The notes under the pieces were generated by a model, which saw only the letters and a program-made list of their open reading frames with translations, did no database searches and was not told the DNA's origin. A stretch of 64,000 nt of DNA from Brevibacillus_H ginsengisoli (GTDB lineage Bacteria > Bacillota > Bacilli > Brevibacillales > Brevibacillaceae), in the NCBI RefSeq assembly GCF_050113715.1, contig NZ_JBNJQR010000003.1, forward strand, positions 248,001 through 312,000. Direction: 5' to 3'. Positions 58,501 to 64,000 of this stretch are shown piece by piece (the stretch's first letter is position 1; every line of letters starts with the position of its first letter). A program made the translations under genes and the position numbers.

Positions 58501-59280
58501 GTGACACGCAACAAAGTTGAAATCTGTGGAGTAGATACCTCCAAGCTTCCCGTGTTGACTAACAAGGAAATGAGGGACCTATTCGAACGATTGCAAGGTG
58601 GCGAGCACTCTGCCAGAGAAAAACTGGTGAACGGTAACCTCAGACTTGTGTTAAGCGTCATTCAACGGTTTAACAATCGCGGGGAATATGTAGATGATTT
58701 GTTTCAGGTAGGCTGCATCGGATTGATGAAGGCAATCGATAACTTCGACCTAGGTCAAAATGTGAAGTTCTCAACTTATGCGGTTCCAATGATAATTGGT
58801 GAGATTCGCCGGTATCTTCGGGACAACAATCCGATTCGGGTCTCGCGCTCACTCCGAGATATTGCGTACAAAGCCTTGCAGGTACGGGATAACCTGACCA
58901 ATAAGCATTCTCGGGAACCCACCATCATCGAGATTTCCAGTGAGTTGAATGTGCCTAAGGAAGATGTTGTATTTGCCCTTGATGCGATTCAAGACCCGGT
59001 GTCATTGTTCGAGCCGATTTATCAAGACGGCGGAGATCCGATTTATGTGATGGATCAGATAAGCGACGAGAAGAACAAGGATGTTCTCTGGGTGGAGGAA
59101 ATTGCCCTTCGAGAGGGGATGCAACGCCTTGGGGAACGTGAAAAGATGATTTTATCCATGCGGTTTTATGAAGGCAAAACGCAGATGGAAGTCGCTGAAG
59201 AAATTGGGATTTCGCAAGCGCAGGTATCGCGCTTGGAGAAAGCAGCGATCTCCCACATGCAAAAGCACGTCCAAACATAA
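58501..59280 (+). CDS. sigG: RNA polymerase sigma-G factor (late forespore)
   Basis: A 259-residue sporulation sigma factor. The N-terminal VEICGVDTSKLPVLTNKEM (anti-sigma contact region) is typical of SigG. Region 2 has GNLRLVLSVIQRFNNRGEYV and FQVGCIGLMKAIDNFDLGQN. Region 4 has GEREKMILSMRFYEGKTQME and EEIGISQAQVSRLEKAAISH. It starts at GTG 58501 after TTGAGGAGGG. The structured leader (GTTCCTA 58421-58427 with TAGGAAC 58467-58473) and the GTG start both recall B. subtilis, where weak sigG translation delays forespore switching. Confidence 0.96.
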   Translation: MTRNKVEICGVDTSKLPVLTNKEMRDLFERLQGGEHSAREKLVNGNLRLVLSVIQRFNNRGEYVDDLFQVGCIGLMKAIDNFDLGQNVKFSTYAVPMIIGEIRRYLRDNNPIRVSRSLRDIAYKALQVRDNLTNKHSREPTIIEISSELNVPKEDVVFALDAIQDPVSLFEPIYQDGGDPIYVMDQISDEKNKDVLWVEEIALREGMQRLGEREKMILSMRFYEGKTQMEVAEEIGISQAQVSRLEKAAISHMQKHVQT

Positions 59281-59290
59281 CTTACGATCA

Positions 59291-59327
59291 GGGGCTTCCT
59301 AAAAAGAGGGGAGCTCCATTTTTTTAC
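59291..59327 (+). terminator. Terminator after sigG
   Basis: GGGGCTTCC can pair throughout with GGGAGCTCC (two wobble pairs), followed by ATTTTTTT. Confidence 0.8.
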
Positions 59328-59328
59328 G

Positions 59329-59514
59329 TTATCTCACTTGTATTTGCAAAATATACAAATCAAGCTTCTGGCTTAAATTCACGACACTGGGATGCGTAAA
59401 GCTGCCTTTTTCCTTTACCAAAAAAATAAGCTGTCTGCGCATCGCTTCAATTTGCTCCATTAAACCTAGGTCTGTTAGAAGATTTTCTTCCAAATTTACC
59501 TGTATCACGAACAA
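59329..59514 (-). CDS. Spo0E-like aspartyl-phosphate phosphatase
   Basis: A 61-residue helical-hairpin protein. MEQIEAMRRQLIFLVKEKGS followed by HPSVVNLSQKLDLYILQIQ matches the Spo0E family. These proteins dephosphorylate Spo0A~P through the conserved SQ(E/K)LD motif, here SQKLD near residue 48, and so delay sporulation. The start is uncertain: TTG 59514 with AAGAGATGG upstream, or GTG 59508. It is convergent with sigG and follows the peptide/regulator operon on the same strand, with a terminator between them. Confidence 0.82.
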   Translation of the reverse strand: MFVIQVNLEENLLTDLGLMEQIEAMRRQLIFLVKEKGSFTHPSVVNLSQKLDLYILQIQVR

Positions 59515-59621
59515 CCATCTCTTTCATCGAAACTTTTGTACTTAGGTATGGTAATATGTGGTGATTACTTTTGGACAGTCTACTTTTTTTCATCACTTTT
59601 TTAGTAGAAATTGTAAGACGA

Positions 59622-59661
59622 GGCAAAAACAAAGAGTATCTCTTGGGACGGAGATACTCTT
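59622..59661 (-). terminator. Terminator of the regulator/pro-peptide operon
   Basis: On the minus strand AAGAGTATCTC pairs perfectly with GAGATACTCTT around an 8-base loop, followed by TGTTTTTG. Confidence 0.85.
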
Positions 59662-59712
59662 AAGCGATTCGTTTGGAGTTAAGCATGCTGAAAAAGCAAA
59701 TTCTATAGCGGC

Positions 59713-59820
59713 TCATCCTTTTACACAAGGTGAAACTGGACGTACTCCATTATCTGCTGAAACCACCGTTGGAATAGACATAGCGGCAATGACAATCAGC
59801 GCTAACAGAAGCTTCTTCAA
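59713..59820 (-). CDS. Secreted signalling pro-peptide (Phr/AimP-like, 35 aa)
   Basis: A 35-residue gene product: a classic Sec signal peptide MKKLLLALIVIAAMSIPTVV with cleavage expected after VSA (residue 22). A 13-residue tail, DNGVRPVSPCVKG, remains. The TTG start overlaps the stop codon of the RRNPP-like regulator by four bases and has AAGGGAGG eight bases upstream, inside the regulator gene. This is the standard arrangement of RRNPP receptor and cognate pro-peptide genes; the exported tail would be trimmed and re-imported to bind the receptor. The cysteine in the tail is unusual for this class. Function is inferred from context. Confidence 0.75.
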   Translation of the reverse strand: MKKLLLALIVIAAMSIPTVVSADNGVRPVSPCVKG

Positions 59821-61139
59821 ATATGCTGGCCTCCCTTCCACGATTGTAATATCTCAAGATAGGTTAGCTGTTGTTTGAGAGTCGCATGCTGTCTGATTTG
59901 TTCATAGGTGTAGATCATGGCGCCTATCTCTTGAAACAGACTCATTCGATACGCCTTCATCGTCGCTTGAAGCAAGTGATCGATACCCGTCTCATACTCT
60001 TCTAGGTGGATATGCAAGAGCGAGAGAGAAAACTGAAGCTTCATACAGTACTTGTCTATCAATATATTATCATGAAATAATTTGAATTTTCCAGAAAAAT
60101 CACCCATTACCTTTTTGGCCTTGGTGAACTGTTTGGCTTCCAGTAACTTCTTGAGTACGATGGATAGGCCAGACTCAATCTGGTCTTGTTTCTGCAACCA
60201 TTCCAGGTACGAATCAATGTACGTTAACTGACCAGACTCGATTTGAATCAGCAAATGGTTTCCGTATCCGAACTCCTCAAAACCTTGTAGTTGTCGGTAG
60301 ATGGAAGTTAACTGCAAGGCTTCCTCGTACTCGCCCAGTTCCTTTTTGGCGAAACTCTTGATCATCAAGCAGTGACCGTATAGATATTCGTCGACTCCAT
60401 CGGTCAATTTCTCTAGGATTTGAGCGTAGGCAACCGTTTTGTTCCACTCACTTGCAAAGTAGAAATACGTGACCACACGATCGTATGCCTTAATTTTCTC
60501 GTTTATCGGCAATTTTTCGATAACGGAAAGTAGCATGACCAATCGTTCATAGGAGGTAGTTACATCAAAACGAGACATATAGTAGATACGAAAATAACAG
60601 ATGGCTAACTTCTCTGATTGGAAGTCGGTTTCGTTTTGCGAATAGTACGTGTATAGAAACAGGCATTGTTCATATTCGGGTTCCTTGTAGGTTGGAAGCA
60701 AGCCATACTTTTCTTCGGCGGCATGAAAAATAGATTCAGCAACCAAGTAGATCAACTCGCGTTTTTTGGAGTCGTGTTCCAAAAGCAGTTCCAACAGCTG
60801 ATAGGCCACATCGAATTTGCCAACCTCTAGGCATCGGCGGAGGAACTTTTCGAGCTTGTCCATGATAAAAACCGTACTGGACGTCTTCATTCGCTGCTCA
60901 ATGCACTCCCCATAGAACAGGTGATAGAGATCTCCGGGCGGCATTCCAAATATTTCAGTGAGTTTCTCCAAAGTTTCAATCGTGAACAGTTGTGTGCCGC
61001 TAAGAGCTTTGGTGAATCCTGTTCGTCCGATCGCGATTCGTTTGGCGGTCACCGATTGATTTAGTTTATGATGATTCATATATTTTCGTATCGTATCTCG
61101 CAATTCCATGCGAACGACATCGACATCGTAAACGTTCAT
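59817..61139 (-). CDS. RRNPP/AimR-like peptide-responsive regulator (HTH + TPR)
   Basis: A 440-residue protein. Residues about 10-70 form an XRE-like helix-turn-helix (IRKYMNHHKLNQSVTAKRIA, GRTGFTKALSGTQLFTIETL, EKLTEIFGMPPGDLYHLFYG). From about residue 90 to the end it is all helical with TPR-like pairs (LEVGKFDVAYQLLELLLEHD; ELGEYEEALQLTSIYRQLQG; LHIHLEEYETGIDHLLQATM). That is the RRNPP layout (Rap, NprR, PlcR, AimR). A pro-peptide gene overlaps its stop codon. I start at ATG 61139, where GGAGGTGAG is well placed; ATG-less upstream extension to 61196 is not supported. Direct repeats in its promoter region may be its own operator. Confidence 0.82.
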   Translation of the reverse strand: MNVYDVDVVRMELRDTIRKYMNHHKLNQSVTAKRIAIGRTGFTKALSGTQLFTIETLEKLTEIFGMPPGDLYHLFYGECIEQRMKTSSTVFIMDKLEKFLRRCLEVGKFDVAYQLLELLLEHDSKKRELIYLVAESIFHAAEEKYGLLPTYKEPEYEQCLFLYTYYSQNETDFQSEKLAICYFRIYYMSRFDVTTSYERLVMLLSVIEKLPINEKIKAYDRVVTYFYFASEWNKTVAYAQILEKLTDGVDEYLYGHCLMIKSFAKKELGEYEEALQLTSIYRQLQGFEEFGYGNHLLIQIESGQLTYIDSYLEWLQKQDQIESGLSIVLKKLLEAKQFTKAKKVMGDFSGKFKLFHDNILIDKYCMKLQFSLSLLHIHLEEYETGIDHLLQATMKAYRMSLFQEIGAMIYTYEQIRQHATLKQQLTYLEILQSWKGGQHI

Positions 61140-61207
61140 GAAGAACTCACCTCCAAGAGCCCCAATAAAAACCGCTAAATTGCGTTCATAAGGCAAACCG
61201 TCATGAC

Positions 61208-61233
61208 ATGAACAATAGTAGGAATGAACAATA
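61208..61233. repeat. Direct repeats upstream of the RRNPP-like regulator (candidate operator)
   Basis: ATGAACAATA occurs at 61208-61217 and again at 61224-61233 (16 bases apart). A related inverted copy (TTGCGTTCAT) lies near 61175-61185. They sit 70-95 bases before the regulator start, in the divergent gap. Confidence 0.5.
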
Positions 61234-61394
61234 TTTTATAAAAAATGCGGAAGATTGGCAAACGACCAAAGTTATGGGAGACCAAGGTAGTGGGAACAAA
61301 GGCTTGGTTAAATTAGTAATTTCCTCTTATATCCAATTATGTGTTTATTTGAAATAATTATATGTAAATACATTTATTGCAATAGGAGGAAATG

Positions 61395-62015
61395 ATGCAA
61401 AAGAAGACTCTTATTTTAACGGCTACATTCTTGATGACTCTCCTCATTCCAACTGCATTGGGGGCTGCTGGAATGAACATCAGCGCGATTCTTTCTCCAG
61501 AGATTAAATTGGTAAATAACGGACAGATCATTGATACGACCTCGAATACCCCTATCACCTATAATGGTAAGACTTACGTCCCAATACAATTAGTAAGTAA
61601 CACTTTGGGCTACCAAGCTGCTTGGGATGCAAAAAATCAAACGATTCAACTATCACCAGCAGAGAACCAATACCCACTGATCGGTATGCCGGGCTTTCAG
61701 TTTATTTCGATTGAACCGAAGTATGAAATCATGACAAGTATGGATGGACAAAGATGGTTAGGTAGTATCAAACTTGAATATGTATATCAAAATGATCAAG
61801 CCCTGAAACGGCCGCCAGTACTGGTGATAGAGATGGTCAATAAAGACAAAACTGTACTGGCAACCAAAACGACTCTCCTTGAAAATAAACAAGGAACCCA
61901 CAAAGGGTCTACATTGGGAGAATATATCCGCTTACCGTACAGTATGAAGACAAGCAGTGAAGCAGTGGTAAAGCAAATGTCCACTGATTATTATTACCGT
62001 ATTAAATTAAAATAG
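61395..62015 (+). CDS. Secreted protein with copper-amine-oxidase-N-like stalk domain
   Basis: A 206-residue exported protein. The signal peptide is QKKTLILTATFLMTLLIPTA with cleavage near GAA (residue 24). Residues about 28-92 form the stalk domain found at the N-terminus of copper amine oxidases and many Paenibacillaceae surface proteins (IKLVNNGQIIDTTSNTPITY, NGKTYVPIQLVSNTLGYQAA, WDAKNQTIQL). The remaining beta-rich half is unassigned. ATG 61395 lies five bases after AGGAGG; the ATG at 61392 is too close. It is divergent from the RRNPP-like regulator and could be a target. Confidence 0.78.
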   Translation: MQKKTLILTATFLMTLLIPTALGAAGMNISAILSPEIKLVNNGQIIDTTSNTPITYNGKTYVPIQLVSNTLGYQAAWDAKNQTIQLSPAENQYPLIGMPGFQFISIEPKYEIMTSMDGQRWLGSIKLEYVYQNDQALKRPPVLVIEMVNKDKTVLATKTTLLENKQGTHKGSTLGEYIRLPYSMKTSSEAVVKQMSTDYYYRIKLK

Positions 62016-62040
62016 TGTCCAACACTCTGCTGTCGCCAAA

Positions 62041-62063
62041 AGCTCGGAAATCTCCGAGTTTTC
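62041..62063 (+). terminator. Terminator after the stalk-domain gene
   Basis: CTCGGA AATC TCCGAG followed by TTTTCT. Confidence 0.7.
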
Positions 62064-62130
62064 TAATGAACATGTCAATTACTGCTTGGATTGGCATATA
62101 GATAGGTAAGGGCGAAAGCAGGTGAATTGA

Positions 62131-62415
62131 ATGGTAAAGATCTCCGACTTTCAGACGAAAGAAGTTGTCAATATTTTAGATGGCAAACGGTTGGGACAAA
62201 TCACGGATCTGGAAATTGATTTGCGAAACGGACGGGTCGATGCCATCATCATACCGGGGCCAGGCAAGTTCCTGGGATTCTTCAGCGCCGGCAACGATTA
62301 TGTCATCCCGTGGCGCAACATTGTCAAGATTGGCAAAGATGTGGTATTGGTCCGTTTGGAAGAACCAATTCGGGTCGATGCCAAGCAATCCTATCAGGAT
62401 GATTATCCGAATTGA
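62131..62415 (+). CDS. ylmC: YlmC/YmxH-family sporulation protein (PRC barrel)
   Basis: A 94-residue PRC-barrel protein. ISDFQTKEVVNILDGKRLGQ and ITDLEIDLRNGRVDAIIIPG at the N-terminus and YVIPWRNIVKIGKDVVLVRL later match YlmC/YmxH. The molecular role is unknown; the family is restricted to spore formers. It stands at the head of the ylmC-ylmD-ylmE series as in B. subtilis. GGTGA is its weak upstream site. A terminator follows directly. Confidence 0.9.
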   Translation: MVKISDFQTKEVVNILDGKRLGQITDLEIDLRNGRVDAIIIPGPGKFLGFFSAGNDYVIPWRNIVKIGKDVVLVRLEEPIRVDAKQSYQDDYPN

Positions 62416-62440
62416 GACACGATCGAATTCGTGTCTTTTT
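62415..62440 (+). terminator. Terminator after ylmC
   Basis: AGACACGA pairs with TCGTGTCT around a 6-base loop, followed by TTTT. Confidence 0.8.
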
Positions 62441-62556
62441 GGTTTGAAGAAGAGCTTTGCTTAACGCTTGGTTAGGATATCGGGATTTGTTGCGATTTGG
62501 CGGGGAAGCCGTTAAGATGAGAAAGGAATGGTCTATTGTGGGAGGAAGGGATAAAG

Positions 62557-63387
62557 TTGGAGCCTTTTGTACACACAGATACGACAGATGCACTGCATCT
62601 AAGAGAATGGGAAGAGTTGTGCCCGGATCTGGTCGTCGGGTTTTCACTTCGGACAAGTGGCTTTAGTGAAGCTCCTTATGCTTCTTGTAACCTAGGGCTG
62701 CACGTGGGGGATGACCCTGCAAAAGTCATCGAAAATCGCCGGTCTCTTGCCAACCGCTTGGGATTTGAATTTGACGCCTGGAGCTGTGCGGATCAGGTGC
62801 ACGGCAACCAGATTTCACAGATAACGAAAGAGTTGCGCGGAAGAGGCAGGGAGAACCATCTTGAGGCGATTGAAGGGACAGATGGCATCTTCACTAATGA
62901 GACAGACATTCTGCTTACCTCTTTTTACGCAGATTGTGTCCCCTTGCTATTCCTTGATCCCGACAAACGGGTGATTGGGCTGGCACATGCTGGCTGGAAA
63001 GGAACAGTGGGACTCATTGCCGAGGAAATGATTAAGGCGTTTCAACATCAATTTCAAACGAAACCAGAACATATACGTGTTGCGATTGGACCATCAATCG
63101 GAGGCTGCTGCTATGAGGTAGACGAGAATGTGATGCAGCATGTGCGCCAAATGATCCCGAATTGGCAATCCTGTGTGACCGCTTCAAAAGGTGACCGATT
63201 CATGCTTGATTTACGAGCATGCAATACTCGGGTATTGGAGCGCTTGGGCGTTCTAACGGAACATATCACGCGAACTTCTTGGTGTACGAATTGCCGCACT
63301 GATCTTTTCTTTTCTCACCGAAAAGAAGCTGGCAAAACAGGCAGGATGGCGTCCTTTATCGGATGGAGAAAGAAAGGGGAGGACTAG
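62557..63387 (+). CDS. ylmD: YfiH/LACC1-family purine nucleoside phosphorylase-like protein (YlmD)
   Basis: A 276-residue protein of the polyphenol oxidase/LACC1 family, shown in other organisms to have purine nucleoside phosphorylase and adenosine deaminase activity. Metal and active-site blocks: CADQVHGNQI near residue 78, TSFYADCVPLLFLDP near 124, GLAHAGWKGTVGLIAEEMI near 145, GPSIGGCCYEVDENV near 183, and C-terminal RTSWCTNCRTDLFFSHRKEA. I start at TTG 62557 because GGAGGAAGGG is six bases upstream; an earlier TTG (62536) reads through that site. The ylmE gene begins one base after the stop. Confidence 0.9.
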   Translation: MEPFVHTDTTDALHLREWEELCPDLVVGFSLRTSGFSEAPYASCNLGLHVGDDPAKVIENRRSLANRLGFEFDAWSCADQVHGNQISQITKELRGRGRENHLEAIEGTDGIFTNETDILLTSFYADCVPLLFLDPDKRVIGLAHAGWKGTVGLIAEEMIKAFQHQFQTKPEHIRVAIGPSIGGCCYEVDENVMQHVRQMIPNWQSCVTASKGDRFMLDLRACNTRVLERLGVLTEHITRTSWCTNCRTDLFFSHRKEAGKTGRMASFIGWRKKGED

Positions 63388-63388
63388 G

Positions 63389-64000
63389 ATGAAACCAACC
63401 ACTACAGAGCATGAAATTCGGGAGCGTCTAGAACAAATTGAAGAGAGAATATCTGCCGCTTGCGAGCGGGCTGGCCGCAACCGGGATGAAGTGAAAATCA
63501 TAGCGGTAACGAAATATGTAGATACGCCTGCGATTGGCGAAATTCTGAAGGCTGGGATCGAACATATTGGCGAGAATCGCATCCAGGATGCCTTACCCAA
63601 GTACGAGGAATTCGGACATCAAGGTGTCTGGCATTTCATCGGCCACTTGCAAACCAATAAAGTGAAAGATGTCGTGGGACGATTTACGTATATCCATTCG
63701 CTGGATCGATTGTCGCTCGCGGAAGAAATCGAGAAGAAGGCAAGCGCATTAGGAATTACTGCTCAATGCTTCTTGCAAATCAACATCTCTGGAGAAGAGA
63801 CAAAATTTGGGCTAAATCCAGCTGATGTCTTGGCTTTTGTAGAAGAAACAAGTAATATGAAACATATACGGATTGCAGGATTGATGACAATGGCTCCTGC
63901 GACCCCGAACCCGGAAGATGTTCGATTGATTTTCCGAGAGTTAAAAGAATGGCAAAAGCACCTGCAACAATTGGCGCTGCCGCATGTGACAGTAGAAGAG
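63389..64000 (+). CDS. ylmE: YggS/PLPBP-family pyridoxal phosphate-binding protein (3' truncated by window)
   Basis: The first 204 residues of a PLP homeostasis protein; no stop codon appears before the window ends. The PLP-binding lysine lies in VKIIAVTKYVDTPAIGEILK (near residue 40). HIGENRIQDALPKY, WHFIGHLQTNKVKDVVGRF and FLQINISGEETKFGL follow, and IAGLMTMAP near 175 is a family hallmark. It holds PLP in a TIM-like barrel without known enzymatic activity and affects amino-acid and vitamin B6 balance. It directly follows ylmD; in B. subtilis sepF comes next. Confidence 0.93.
   Translation, partial: MKPTTTEHEIRERLEQIEERISAACERAGRNRDEVKIIAVTKYVDTPAIGEILKAGIEHIGENRIQDALPKYEEFGHQGVWHFIGHLQTNKVKDVVGRFTYIHSLDRLSLAEEIEKKASALGITAQCFLQINISGEETKFGLNPADVLAFVEETSNMKHIRIAGLMTMAPATPNPEDVRLIFRELKEWQKHLQQLALPHVTVEE

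Noticed and set aside
59447..59632. 61-codon minus-strand frame overlapping the Spo0E-like gene in another frame
   Set aside because: The Spo0E-like frame has clear family motifs. This one begins within the operon terminator, is basic and low complexity, and has no support.
1..64000. CRISPR arrays, tRNA/rRNA genes, prophage or intact IS elements
   Set aside because: No regular spaced repeats, no cloverleaf-like or rRNA-like stretches, and no transposase, integrase or phage structural genes were recognised by eye.

Overview
The window comes from an endospore-forming Bacillales bacterium of moderate GC. The gene content and order fit a Brevibacillus-like member of the Paenibacillaceae. This rests on recalled synteny with Bacillus subtilis blocks (typA-ylaH...ylaJ-ylaK-ylaL; yqgX/yqgY/mgsR; rsfA-ylbP...panE...bshC-mraZ-dcw-spoIIGA-sigE-sigG-ylmC-ylmD-ylmE), strong AGGAGG-type ribosome binding sites, many TTG and GTG starts, and a full set of sporulation genes. 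The species cannot be named from the sequence alone. I saw no rRNA, tRNA, CRISPR array, prophage or intact insertion sequence.

Layout. 1-7.3 kb: the 3' end of typA, nfo, ylaH, two small conserved genes, a regulator/MFS exporter pair, a secreted protein with a histidine-rich tail, a DUF5665 membrane protein and ylaL. 7.3-21 kb: an aldo/keto reductase, ylaJ (sporulation lipoprotein), ylaK (PIN-PhoH ATPase), a membrane protein, a lipoprotein, a chemoreceptor, yqgX, a CcoS-like short ORF, two exported proteins, a MidA-type methyltransferase, yqgY, a cysteine-containing HTH regulator and mgsR. 21-30 kb: an EchdC1-like crotonase, rsfA, ylbP, a five-gene leucine/3-methylcrotonyl-CoA degradation operon (yngH, yngHB, yngG, yngF, yngE order), panE and a DUF3397 gene. 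30-36 kb: an XRE-cupin regulator, bshC, an amino-acid permease with a divergent LysR regulator, and ahcY.

36.3-59.3 kb is a nearly complete division and cell-wall (dcw) cluster fused to the early sporulation sigma-factor locus: mraZ, rsmH, ftsL, pbpB, spoVD, murE, mraY, murD, spoVE, murG, murB, murA, divIB, two DUF881 genes, sbp, ftsA, ftsZ, spoIIGA, sigE, sigG. Several control sites can be read directly: an array of MraZ boxes before mraZ, tandem terminator-like hairpins between ftsL and pbpB, a hairpin that buries the spoVD ribosome binding site, a SigH-type promoter before ftsA, a Spo0A-type promoter with a long spacer before spoIIGA, and a forespore-type promoter before sigG.

59.3-62 kb interrupts the usual sigG-ylmC junction. 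It carries a Spo0E-like phosphatase gene, an RRNPP/AimR-like HTH-TPR regulator, a 35-residue secreted pro-peptide gene overlapping the regulator's stop codon, and a divergent secreted stalk-domain protein. I consider this putative peptide quorum-sensing module, set in the middle of the sporulation locus, the most interesting part of the window. The window ends with ylmC, ylmD and the 5' part of ylmE.
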